A DNA stretch of 64,000 nucleotides from Streptomyces hawaiiensis (GTDB lineage Bacteria; Actinomycetota; Actinomycetes; Streptomycetales; Streptomycetaceae): NCBI RefSeq assembly GCF_004803895.1, contig NZ_CP021978.1, positions 5,022,001 through 5,086,000 on the forward strand, read 5' to 3'. The notes beneath the pieces are model-generated. The model had not been told where the DNA came from, made no database searches, and was given only the letters and a program-made list of their open reading frames with translations. A program made the translations under genes and the position numbers. The stretch's first letter is position 1. Each line of letters begins with the position of its first letter. Below, one piece after another: positions 17,619 to 27,547 of the stretch.

Positions 17619-18917
17619 ATGCGCGCTCTCTCCCGCAGGGGAATGCTCGGACTCGGCGCGGGAGCCGCAGCCGCTGTCTCGCTCGCCGGATGCGGCGGCC
17701 TCACGGGCTCGGACGACTCCGGCCGCGCCGACGGTTCCGGCGGCGACTCCGCACAGGGCGGATCGAAGCCCGAGCCCGAGCCCACCGCCCGTCCCATCGG
17801 CGACGGCTCCACCGCCCACACCGGCAAGCAGCCACACCAGCCCGGCAAGCCCGAGCCACTGGAGCCGGGTCAGACCCCGCCGCAGTTCGTCGTGTTCTCC
17901 TGGGACGGAGCCGGCGAGGTCGGCAACGGCCTCTTCCCACGCTTCCTGGACCTCGCCAAGGAGCACGGTGCGAGCATGACCTTCTTCCTGTCCGGGCTGT
18001 ACCTGCTGCCCGAGTCGAAGAAGCGCCTCTACAACCCGCCGAACAACCCGCGCGGCGCCTCCGACATCGGCTACCTCACCGACGACCACGTCAAGGCGAC
18101 CCTGAAGAACGTCCGCCGGGCGTGGCTGGAGGGCCACGAGATCGGCACCCATTTCAACGGGCACTTCTGCGGCGAGACCCACGGCTCGGTCAAGAACTGG
18201 ACGCCCCGGCAGTGGCGCAGCGAGATCGACCAGGCGAAGGCCTTCGTGAAGGAGTGGCGCACCAACACCGGCTGGACCGACCTGCCGTCGCTGCCGTTCG
18301 ACTACGACAAGGAACTCGTCGGCGGTCGTACGCCCTGCCTGCTCGGCCAGGACAACCTGCTGCCCACCGCCCGTGAGCTCGGCTGGCGCTACGACGCCTC
18401 CTCGCCCGGCGGCCTCCAGGTCTGGCCCACCAAGCGCCAGGGCATATGGGACCTGCCCCTGCAGCAGATACCTTTCCCCGGCCGTGGCTTCGAGGTCCTG
18501 TCGATGGACTACAACATGCTGGCCAACCAGTCCCTCAACTCCACGAAGGCCCCGACCCACAACTACCCGGGCTGGCGGAAGCAGTCGGCGCAGGCGTACA
18601 TCCAGGGATTCAAGCGGGCATACGAGACAAACCGGGCACCCTTCTTCGTCGGTAACCACTTCGAGCAGTGGAACGGCGGCATCTACATGGACGCCGTGGA
18701 GGAGGCCTTCCGGCACATCGCGCGCGAGAAGGAGAAGGGCGCGGATGTGCGCCTCGTCTCCTTCCGGCAGTTCACCGACTGGCTCGACGCGCAAAAGCCC
18801 GAGGTGCTCGACAAGCTCCGCACGCTCGGCGTCGGGCAGCAGCCGGCCGGTGGCTGGCGGCAGTTCACCGGCCGCACCTCCATACCGGGCGAAGACGCCT
18901 CGCGAAACGCCGCCTGA
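17619..18917 (+). CDS. Exported lipoprotein with polysaccharide-deacetylase-like domain
   Basis: The N-terminus has a twin-arginine-like SRRGMLGLG, a hydrophobic stretch and the lipobox SLAGC (Cys 25), so it is likely a Tat lipoprotein anchored outside the membrane. An acidic, Pro-rich linker leads to a NodB-like fold: FVVFSWDGAGEVG, then FFLSGLYLLP and HEIGTHFNGHFCG, which resemble the metal-site strands of polysaccharide deacetylases although the usual TFDD is FSWDGA. Catalytic activity is therefore uncertain. It sits between the hemL operon and the cytochrome c maturation genes, 432 residues long. Confidence 0.75.
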   Translation: MRALSRRGMLGLGAGAAAAVSLAGCGGLTGSDDSGRADGSGGDSAQGGSKPEPEPTARPIGDGSTAHTGKQPHQPGKPEPLEPGQTPPQFVVFSWDGAGEVGNGLFPRFLDLAKEHGASMTFFLSGLYLLPESKKRLYNPPNNPRGASDIGYLTDDHVKATLKNVRRAWLEGHEIGTHFNGHFCGETHGSVKNWTPRQWRSEIDQAKAFVKEWRTNTGWTDLPSLPFDYDKELVGGRTPCLLGQDNLLPTARELGWRYDASSPGGLQVWPTKRQGIWDLPLQQIPFPGRGFEVLSMDYNMLANQSLNSTKAPTHNYPGWRKQSAQAYIQGFKRAYETNRAPFFVGNHFEQWNGGIYMDAVEEAFRHIAREKEKGADVRLVSFRQFTDWLDAQKPEVLDKLRTLGVGQQPAGGWRQFTGRTSIPGEDASRNAA

Positions 18918-18983
18918 AATGCGGTTTTCCGCCCGCAAGGGGGGTGGGCGAGAACCCCAGAACGGGCATGCGAAACTTTTCAC

Positions 18984-19634
18984 ATGAGTGCCGCCAGCCG
19001 TGCCCCCCTGCGCTCGAACCGCACGACCCGTGCCATCGAGCGCACCCGCCGTGCCCGCCGTAGCGCCGCCCTGACCGCCGCTCTCGCCGCGAGCGCGCTG
19101 CTCGTCTCCGCGTGCGGCTCCGGCGGTACCTCCGGCGGGGGCGGCAACACCAACTTCGTCACCGGCACCGACGGCGTCGCCACGGTCGCCCAGGGTAAGC
19201 GCACCCCGGCGCCCGACCTGTCCGGCAGGACCATCGCCGGCAAGACCCTCGACGTCGCCGACTACAAGGGCGAGGTCGTCGTCCTCAACGTGTGGGGTTC
19301 CTGGTGCAACCCCTGCCGTGCCGAGGCCAAGTACTTCGCGAAGGTCTCCAAGGCGTACGCCGGCAAGGGCGTGCAGTTCGTCGGCATCAACACCCGGGAC
19401 ACCTCCACCGGCGCGGCCCTCGCCTTCGAGAAGGACTGGGGCATCACCTACCCCAGCCTCTACGACCCCACCGGCAAGCTGCTGCTGCGCTTCAAGAAGG
19501 GCACGCTCAACCCGCAGGCGATCCCCTCCACGCTCATCCTCGACCGGGACGGCAAGATCGCGGCCCGCTCCCTGTCCGCGCTCAGTGAGGAACGGCTGCT
19601 GAAGATGCTCAAGCCGGTCGTCGCGGAGAAGTGA
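18984..19634 (+). CDS. resA: Membrane-anchored thiol-disulfide oxidoreductase, ResA/TlpA type
   Basis: Reduces apocytochrome c haem-binding thiols on the outer face of the membrane. The N-terminus is basic, then hydrophobic, with lipobox LVSAC (Cys 44). The thioredoxin domain has the active site WCNPC (Cys 108, Cys 111) in NVWGSWCNPCRAEAKYF, and a cis-Pro region IPSTLILDRDGKI. Length 216 is a little over ResA because of the long leader. It begins the System II cytochrome c maturation series ResA-CcdA-ResB-CcsB. Confidence 0.92.
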   Translation: MSAASRAPLRSNRTTRAIERTRRARRSAALTAALAASALLVSACGSGGTSGGGGNTNFVTGTDGVATVAQGKRTPAPDLSGRTIAGKTLDVADYKGEVVVLNVWGSWCNPCRAEAKYFAKVSKAYAGKGVQFVGINTRDTSTGAALAFEKDWGITYPSLYDPTGKLLLRFKKGTLNPQAIPSTLILDRDGKIAARSLSALSEERLLKMLKPVVAEK

Positions 19635-19643
19635 GTCAGTGAC

Positions 19644-20417
19644 GTGAGCGCAGTCACCACGCTCGCCGCGGTCGCGGACCCCAACGGCACGGTACTCAAG
19701 GGCGCCCTGCTGGCGGCCCTGCCGATCGCGCTGCTCGGCGGACTCGTCTCCTTCTTCTCGCCGTGCGTCCTGCCGCTGGTCCCCGGTTACCTGTCCTACG
19801 TCACCGGGGTCGCCGGCACCGACCTCGCCGAGGCCCGGCGCGGCCGGATGGTCGCGGGTGCCTCCCTGTTCGTGCTCGGCTTCACCGCCGTGTTCGTCTC
19901 CTCCGGGGCGCTGTTCGGCTACTTCGGCGCCACGCTTCAGGAGCACAAGGACATCCTGTCCAAGGTGCTGGGCGTGCTCATGATCCTCATGGGTGTCTTC
20001 TTCATGGGCCTGATGCCCTGGTTCACCCAGCGGGAGTTCCGCCTCCACCGCAAGCCGGTCGCCGGGCTGGCCGGCGCGCCCCTGCTCGGCGCGCTCTTCG
20101 GCATCGGCTGGACCCCCTGCATCGGCCCCACCCTCGCCTCGGTGCTCGCCCTCTCCTCCGACCAGGGCAGCGCCGGACGCGGAGCCGTCCTGACCATCGC
20201 GTACTGTCTGGGCCTGGGCGTGCCCTTCGTGCTCGCCGCGGTCGCCTTCCGCAAGGCCCTCGGAGCCTTCGGCTGGATCAAGCGCCACTACGTCTGGGTG
20301 ATGCGGGTCGGCGGCACCATGATGATCGTGACCGGTCTGCTGCTGCTGACCGGCGCGTGGGACCGCATCGTGCAGGAGATGCAGGTCTGGTCCGACGGCT
20401 TCACTGTGGGGATCTGA
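19644..20417 (+). CDS. ccdA: Cytochrome c biogenesis membrane protein CcdA
   Basis: Passes reducing power across the membrane to ResA. Six membrane segments can be picked out. The two conserved cysteines lie in FFSPCVLPLVPGYLSYV and GWTPCIGPTLASVL, the paired motifs of the DsbD/CcdA core. Length 257 is typical. GTG start nine bases after the ResA stop; the next gene follows three bases after its own stop, so these are one operon. Confidence 0.95.
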   Translation: MSAVTTLAAVADPNGTVLKGALLAALPIALLGGLVSFFSPCVLPLVPGYLSYVTGVAGTDLAEARRGRMVAGASLFVLGFTAVFVSSGALFGYFGATLQEHKDILSKVLGVLMILMGVFFMGLMPWFTQREFRLHRKPVAGLAGAPLLGALFGIGWTPCIGPTLASVLALSSDQGSAGRGAVLTIAYCLGLGVPFVLAAVAFRKALGAFGWIKRHYVWVMRVGGTMMIVTGLLLLTGAWDRIVQEMQVWSDGFTVGI

Positions 20418-20420
20418 TCG

Positions 20421-22177
<1,757 letters not shown>

Positions 22178-22181
<4 letters not shown>

Positions 22182-23254
22182 CTCTCGCCGCCGCCAACAA
22201 CGAAAACCTCGCGCAGATCAGCAATGTGCTGATCTACTCCGCGATGGCCGTCTACACCCTGGCCTTCTTCGCGTACATCGCCGAATGGCTCTTCGGCAGC
22301 CGCAGCAAGGTCGCCAGGACCGCCGCCGCGCTCACCGAGCCGGCCGCGAAGAAGGCCCCGGCCGTCACCGTGAACCAGGCCGGCGGCACCGCCGTGCTGG
22401 AGCGGCCGAAGGTCACCGTGCGGACCGCCGCCGGTCAGCGTGACGTGCCGGACGGCCCCGGGGCGCACGGCGGGGACGAGCAGGGCGACCTGTACGGCCG
22501 GATCGCCATCTCCCTCACGGTGCTCGGCTTCCTGGTCGAGCTGGGCGGGGTCATCACCCGCGCGGCCTCGGTGGAGCGCGCCCCCTGGGGCAACATGTAC
22601 GAGTTCAACATCACGTTCTCCACCGTCGCGGTCGCCGTGTACCTCGGGCTGCTGGCGCTGAAGAAGAACGTGCGCTGGCTCGGCCTGTTCCTGATCACCT
22701 CGGTCCTGCTCGACCTGGGCCTGGCGGTCACGGTCCTCTACACCGCCAGCGACCAGCTGGTCCCGGCGCTGCACTCGTACTGGCTGTACATCCACGTCTC
22801 GACGGCGATCTTCTGCGGCGCGGTCTTCTACGTGGGCGCGGTCGGCACGATCCTGTACCTCTTCAAGGACTCCTACGAGAGCAAGCTCGCGAGCGGCGGC
22901 ACGCCCGGCACCTTCGCGACCTCCGTCCTGGAGCGGCTGCCCTCCTCCGCCTCCCTCGACAAGTTCTCCTACCGCGTCAACGCGGCCGTCTTCCCGCTGT
23001 GGACGTTCACGATCATCGCGGGCGCCATCTGGGCCGGCGACGCCTGGGGCCGCTACTGGGGCTGGGACCCCAAGGAGACCTGGTCCTTCATCACCTGGGT
23101 CGCCTACGCCTGCTACCTGCACGCCCGCGCCACCGCCGGATGGAAGGGCCGCAAGGCCGCCTACCTGGCCCTCATCGCCTTCGGCTGCTGGTTGTTCAAC
23201 TACTACGGCGTGAACATCTTCGTCTCCGGCAAGCACTCCTACGCGGGCGTGTAG
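22178..23254 (+). CDS. ccsB: Cytochrome c maturation protein CcsB (ResC)
   Basis: Haem-handling membrane protein of System II. The tryptophan-rich haem motif is present as WGRYWGWDPKETWSF, with conserved histidines in LHSYWLYIHVS and the HARATAGW segment. About eight membrane segments; length 358. An Ala/Val-rich cytoplasmic loop near residues 45-95 is variable in Streptomyces. It is the last gene of the operon, 16 bases from the convergent gene at 23271. Confidence 0.95.
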
Positions 23255-23270
23255 GGCCCGCAGGGACACC

Positions 23271-24683
23271 TCACCGCCGCAGGGCGGGAGCGCGGTCCGC
23301 GACCGACACGATGATGTCGCGCAGCCGGTCGGCGTACAGCCGCAGGTTCTTGTGCGCGACATCGGTGTCCGGGTAGCGGGCCGCGAACCACAGGCCCTCG
23401 TGGAGGCGGGTGACCCAGGCACAGACCTGGTCGCCGTAGGACACCCGGATCAGGCCGTAGGCGTTGCGCTCGGTCCAGCCGGCGGACTCGGGGATGCCGC
23501 GGGCGTCGGCGAACGACACGATCGAGTACATGTCGGGGGACGTCGGCCGGAAGTCGGCGCCGAGCAGCCGCAGTACCCGGGCCAGCGGCATCCGGGCCAG
23601 TGGCCGGGTGGCGTGCAGCGCGGCGCGTACGGTCTTCAGCGCGGCGGGGAAGTCGGGCGCCTCGGCGACGGGCACCTCGATCGGGGCGCCGCCGACGTAC
23701 CAGCCCACCGAGTCCGAGTACGCGGACTTGGCCCGGGTGTGGAAGGGCACCACCGTCCGGTAGACGGGCTCACCGCCGATCTCGTGGACGATCAGGGCGG
23801 TCGCCGCCAGCAGCCCGACCAGGGAGCCGCCGTAGGGGCGGCAGTACGCCTCGAACGCGGCGGCGGCGTCCGCGTCGACGAGCATCTCGCGCATCAGCTT
23901 CTGGGTCGGCAGTCCGCCGCCGGGATCGAGCCCGAGGTCGACGGGGAAGCCGGGCAGCTGCCCGTCGCAGCGCCGGATGAACTCCCGCCAGCGGGCGACG
24001 ATCTCGTGGTCCGCGTCGATCCGGTCCGCGTCCGCCCGCTCGGCCTCGCAGAAGTCGACGTAGCTGGAGACCGGCGGCTGCTCCGGGGCGTGGCCGGTGA
24101 GGTGACCGGCGTACAGCTCCTGGATCTCCGCGGGGATGCGGTAGATGGAGAACGCGTCGACGTTGCTGTGGTCGAAGGCCATGTACACGCTGGTGCTGTC
24201 GTCCCGGACGACGGCCGTGTAGATGAGGTTCGGCCAGCGCAGAGCGTCGGCGGTGGTGTCGAAGCGGTCCTGGAGGTGCTGGGCCAGGGCCGCCGGGTCC
24301 GTGAACTCCCCGGCGTCCTCGCGGTGCAGGGAGACGGACGCCGGGTCGAGGGTGAAGCGGCGGATCGAGTCGCCCGGGCCGCCCGCCCAGCGGAAACCGC
24401 TGCGCAGGGTCTCGTGCCGCAGCGTCCACCCGCGCAGCGCCTCGCCGAGGGCGTCCAGGTCGACCCGTCCCGGGATGTCGAACGCCGCGCCGAGCCAGGT
24501 CGGCACGAACAGGCCGTCCTCACGCACGGACCGCGCCGTCCGCAGATGTGACTCCTGGATGTAGGCGGGCGGCCTGGAGTCCTCCGGCAGGGCCTTCGCC
24601 GTCGCGACGGTGGCAGGGCTGAGCGTCCATTCGACGAGTCGCCCAGGTCGCACCTCGCAGCGCTGGATGTCAGTCATTCGCAC
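23271..24683 (-). CDS. Stand-alone condensation-domain acyltransferase
   Basis: A free-standing member of the condensation-domain/chloramphenicol-acetyltransferase fold, as in PapA5 or NRPS C domains. The active site HxxxD reads AFDHSNVDAFS, in place of HHxxxDG. Other marks are LRHETLRSGFRW, VVPFHTRAKSAYSDSVGWYVG and a DFCEAE loop. About 470 residues. No carrier protein or NRPS gene is near, so it probably joins an acyl-CoA or carrier-bound acid to an alcohol or amine; substrates are unknown. The start is GTG 24683 (GGAG at a good distance) or ATG 24677; the track frame further upstream looks non-coding. Confidence 0.8.
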   Translation of the reverse strand: MRMTDIQRCEVRPGRLVEWTLSPATVATAKALPEDSRPPAYIQESHLRTARSVREDGLFVPTWLGAAFDIPGRVDLDALGEALRGWTLRHETLRSGFRWAGGPGDSIRRFTLDPASVSLHREDAGEFTDPAALAQHLQDRFDTTADALRWPNLIYTAVVRDDSTSVYMAFDHSNVDAFSIYRIPAEIQELYAGHLTGHAPEQPPVSSYVDFCEAERADADRIDADHEIVARWREFIRRCDGQLPGFPVDLGLDPGGGLPTQKLMREMLVDADAAAAFEAYCRPYGGSLVGLLAATALIVHEIGGEPVYRTVVPFHTRAKSAYSDSVGWYVGGAPIEVPVAEAPDFPAALKTVRAALHATRPLARMPLARVLRLLGADFRPTSPDMYSIVSFADARGIPESAGWTERNAYGLIRVSYGDQVCAWVTRLHEGLWFAARYPDTDVAHKNLRLYADRLRDIIVSVADRAPALRR

Positions 24684-24818
24684 AGGGCGTCTCCATTCGC
24701 AGGTGGGACAGAGCCGATCAAGGGAATGCCGTGTCGGCCACCGATGACACCGCGTGTCGCCACATTTCAGGAGAACGGATGGCATCTCGAACTGCGATAC
24801 GGGGCCCGCGCGGTGTGC

Positions 24819-25283
24819 TCAGTTGACGCCGATGTCCTCGTTCCAGAGCGCGGGGTGTTCGGCGATGAAGTCACGCATCAGCCCGGCGCACTCGGCGTCG
24901 TCCAACAGCACGATCTCCACACCGTGTTCGGCCAGCCAGTCGTGGCCCCCGTGGAAGGTGACCGCCTCGCCGATCACCACCCGCGAGATGCCGAACTGCC
25001 GCACCAGGCCGGAGCAGTACCAGCACGGCGACAGGGTCGTCACCATCGTCGTCCCCCGGTAGGAGCGTTGCCGCCCGGCCGCGCGGAAGGCCGCCGTCTC
25101 CGCGTGCAGGGACGGATCGCCGTCCTGGACCCGGCGGTTGCGGCCACGGCCCAGCTCAGAGCCGTCGGCGCCGTACAGCGCGGCACCGATCGGGATGCCG
25201 CCCTCGGCGAGCCCGGCTCGGGCCTCCTCGACGGCGGTCGTGAGCCATGTGCGTGCCCGTGCCCGGTCCATGACCTCATCCAT
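24819..25283 (-). CDS. Cytosine/nucleoside deaminase, similar to yeast cytosine deaminase
   Basis: Zinc deaminase of the CDA fold. The metal ligands are His 60 (SLHAETAAF, with catalytic Glu 62) and Cys 87 and Cys 90 (TLSPCWYC). The GIPIGAALYGADGSELGRGRNRR opening, and especially the ending ALWNEDIG, closely match my memory of fungal Fcy1 rather than bacterial CodA (an amidohydrolase) or TadA. At 154 residues it is also Fcy1-sized. It probably turns cytosine into uracil for salvage; activity on other bases is possible. A start ATG with AAGGTGGGG upstream is clear. Confidence 0.85.
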   Translation of the reverse strand: MDEVMDRARARTWLTTAVEEARAGLAEGGIPIGAALYGADGSELGRGRNRRVQDGDPSLHAETAAFRAAGRQRSYRGTTMVTTLSPCWYCSGLVRQFGISRVVIGEAVTFHGGHDWLAEHGVEIVLLDDAECAGLMRDFIAEHPALWNEDIGVN

Positions 25284-25365
25284 GACCCCACCTTGTCCCT
25301 CTGTAACCTGGGCCGATCATCGCCGCGCCGACGGCGTTCGAATCCCCTGGTGTGGAGGAACGGTC

Positions 25366-26133
25366 ATGGGTGCTGCCCCGGTTCTGGAGGAGTTGCGGGA
25401 GGTCTGCCAGCCGCAGGCGAAGCTGGCGAGCCGCAACGGCGAGCACTGGGCGGGCCGGCTGTACATGCGGAGCATCTCCCTGCGGTTCACCCGGCAGTTG
25501 GTGCGCACGCCCGTCACCCCGGACCAGCTCACCTGGACCATGGTGGTGTGCGGAGTGGCCTCCGGCGCCGCGCTGATGATCCCGGGCCTGACGGGCGCGG
25601 TGCTGGCCGTCGTCCTGATGCAGCTGTTCCTCCTCTTCGACTGCGTGGACGGCGAAGTCGCCCGGTGGAAGGGCCAGAACAGCGCGTCCGGCATCTACGT
25701 CGACCGTCTCGGCGCCTACCTCGCGGACGCCGCGCTCATGGCCGGAGCCGGTTACCGCGCCGCCGAGTCGGGCGTCGGCGGCTGGCTGTCGATCGGCATC
25801 GCCACCGCGCTCGGCGTCGTCCTGCTCAAGGCCTCCACCGACCTCGTGGACGTCGCCCGGGCCCGGCGCGGTCTGATGGTCGTCGACGACGAGGCGACCC
25901 GCCCGCGCTCCCAGGGCGTGGCCACGGTCCGCCGGGTCGCCGCCGCCTTCAAGATCCACCGTGTGACGAACGGCATCGAGGCGTCCCTGGTCCTCCTCGC
26001 CGCGGCCGTCGCCGACCAGCTGACCGGTGGCATCGAGCCGACCCGCTGGGCGCTGGGCGCGCTGGCCCTCATCACGTGGCTGATGGTCCCGGCCCATCTG
26101 CTGTCGATCCTGTCGTCGTCCCGGCTGCGGTGA
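25366..26133 (+). CDS. CDP-alcohol phosphatidyltransferase family membrane protein
   Basis: Integral membrane enzyme that joins a CDP-activated lipid or alcohol to a second alcohol. The signature runs D92-C-V-D95-G-E-V-A-R100, then G109-IYV-D113. The fourth Asp of the standard motif (Dx2DGx2ARx8Gx3Dx3D), which acts as base, is Ala 117 here (VDRLGAYLAD). Several membrane segments follow. ATG 25366 is chosen for the GGAGGAA just upstream; the longer frame has no homology pattern. The alcohol used is not readable, and the missing Asp means activity may differ from classical members. Confidence 0.85.
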   Translation: MGAAPVLEELREVCQPQAKLASRNGEHWAGRLYMRSISLRFTRQLVRTPVTPDQLTWTMVVCGVASGAALMIPGLTGAVLAVVLMQLFLLFDCVDGEVARWKGQNSASGIYVDRLGAYLADAALMAGAGYRAAESGVGGWLSIGIATALGVVLLKASTDLVDVARARRGLMVVDDEATRPRSQGVATVRRVAAAFKIHRVTNGIEASLVLLAAAVADQLTGGIEPTRWALGALALITWLMVPAHLLSILSSSRLR

Positions 26134-26421
26134 GCCGGCCGAGGTAGGCGCGCAGGGCGCCCGCGCCCTCGATCATGATCCTGGGGCGGGTCGTCAGCGC
26201 CGCACTGCCGCCCTCCGGCCGCAGGCCTTCCAGCACCGGCCTGATCTGGTCGAACGGGTAGCCAGTGGCTGCGCGTGGAGCCGGTCGTCGCCGACCTTGA
26301 GGAGCGGGTCCGGCGCGAGCACCCGGAAACTGAACCGATCCGGACCCGGGGGCGTCTTCGTCGCGTATCCACCGAGCCGGAGCCCGTGCTCCCGAAGGAG
26401 GCCAACCGATGAAGGCGTCAC
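26134..26421 (-). pseudogene. Frameshifted small gene (about 90 codons)
   Basis: Two minus-strand frames join into one sensible protein. The 5' part (from 26421) reads LRLGGYATKTPPGPDRFSFRV then LLKVGDDRLHAQPLAT; the 3' part, one frame over, reads TGYPFDQIRPVLEGLRPEGG and IMIEGAGALRAYLGRL. The switch lies near 26262-26272. I do not recognise the family. The 5' end overlaps the start of the divergent lipoprotein gene and the 3' end runs into the convergent gene at 25366. It could be a decayed gene or a sequencing error; a chance pairing of shadow frames is less likely given how well the halves fit. Confidence 0.4.
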
Positions 26422-26822
26422 CCTCGCGCGTCGACCGCGGGCCCGTGCGGACGCTCCTGGCGGCGGCCCTCGCCATGCTGTCCGTGGGCTGCACGGCGGG
26501 GTCCTCAGACGACACCGCGCGGCCCGAGGCGTCCTGCGCCTACGTCGTCGACCACGACGGCCGCACCTACCTGGGAAGGGATGAGACCGGCATCCCCGTG
26601 GGGAAGCCGCTCGGCGGCGCCACCCGCGCTGCGTGCGACGACACCCCCGGCGACGGCGACGCCGGTGAGGGCCCGGCGTTGATGACCGCGTTCACCGTGC
26701 GGGGCGTCGACCCGGGCGTCGCCATCGCCGTGGCCGAGGACCCCGGCGAGTACCGGCTCGTCGTCGCCGACACCGTCAGGGAGCTCCCGCCCGAGCTGAA
26801 GAAGCTGACCGACCGTTTCTGA
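26409..26822 (+). CDS. Small secreted lipoprotein (137 aa)
   Basis: Signal peptide with basic start, hydrophobic core LLAAALAML and lipobox SVGC (Cys 28). The mature part has CAYVVDHDGRTYLGR and a second Cys in AACDD, suggesting one disulfide, then an acidic stretch. It resembles a Streptomyces-specific family that I believe is DUF6281, but function is unknown. AAGGAGG upstream of the ATG fixes the start. It converges with the next gene at a 14-bp gap. Confidence 0.75.
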   Translation: MKASPSRVDRGPVRTLLAAALAMLSVGCTAGSSDDTARPEASCAYVVDHDGRTYLGRDETGIPVGKPLGGATRAACDDTPGDGDAGEGPALMTAFTVRGVDPGVAIAVAEDPGEYRLVVADTVRELPPELKKLTDRF

Positions 26823-26836
26823 CGCCCGTCCGTGCC

Positions 26837-27460
26837 TCAGCCCTGCCTCTCCAGCACCGCGTAGTCGGCGAAACTGCGGCGGTAGCGCAGGTGCCTCGTC
26901 TCCTGGGTGTGCCTGCGCTGCCACTCCTCGACCTCGCCGGGCGCCTGGCACGGACCCGAACCCGCCCCACAGTCCTCCTCCTCACCGGAGACGCAGTACG
27001 CCTCGTACTCCGGCAGGGCGGACGCGTCCTGCACGATCGAGTACGGCACGTACCGGAAGATCCTGCGGCCGGCCGGTTCCCCACCGTGCTCCGCGCGTTG
27101 GTGCTGGCGCAGCAGCACGTTCGCGTCCGTCACGGCGCTGCCGTCGAACGCCGCCCGCGCCCTGTCCCGCCGGACCGCCAGCTCCTCGCATGCCGCGCAC
27201 CCGGGCACCGGGGCCGGGGGCCGGTGCGGATCGGCCGACAGAGCCTCTCTGGAACGCTCGTTGAGGGCGCGGACGCCCGCACTGAGCCGTTCGTCCGGCG
27301 TCGCCTCGCGGATCCGTGCCGGGTCCGCCTGCCACTCCCGGCCGCCGCCGACCGGGCGCAGCATCGCGTACGGGCCGGTTCTGTCCTGGTACTCGCCGAC
27401 CTTGCGCGTCTGCGGGTCGTAGACGAGCGTTCCCGGTTCCATTCCGTGCACCTCCGTCAC
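26837..27460 (-). CDS. Hypothetical protein made of two small Streptomyces domains (207 aa)
   Basis: No enzyme motif is seen. Residues 1-50 (MEPGTLVYDPQTRKVGEYQD and WQADPARIR) look like a short Streptomyces family that reports on, or sits beside, DUF397 loci. Residues 135-205 (RYVPYSIVQD, EYEAYCVSGEEEDCGAGSG, EEWQRRHTQETRHLRYRR) look like another small Cys-containing family, which I recall as DUF7848. The middle is an Ala/Arg-rich helix with CAACEE. In other genomes these parts are often separate genes, so this may be a fusion. It diverges from the DUF5753 regulator at 27548, which fits the usual neighbourhood. Confidence 0.65.
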   Translation of the reverse strand: MTEVHGMEPGTLVYDPQTRKVGEYQDRTGPYAMLRPVGGGREWQADPARIREATPDERLSAGVRALNERSREALSADPHRPPAPVPGCAACEELAVRRDRARAAFDGSAVTDANVLLRQHQRAEHGGEPAGRRIFRYVPYSIVQDASALPEYEAYCVSGEEEDCGAGSGPCQAPGEVEEWQRRHTQETRHLRYRRSFADYAVLERQG

Positions 27461-27547
27461 TCTGGGTGTATCGAGCGTTGCGCACGGGAACAGTCCGGTT
27501 CAATGCTTGGCGTGTGACACCGGTGCACTGTCACGGAGGGGGCGGCC

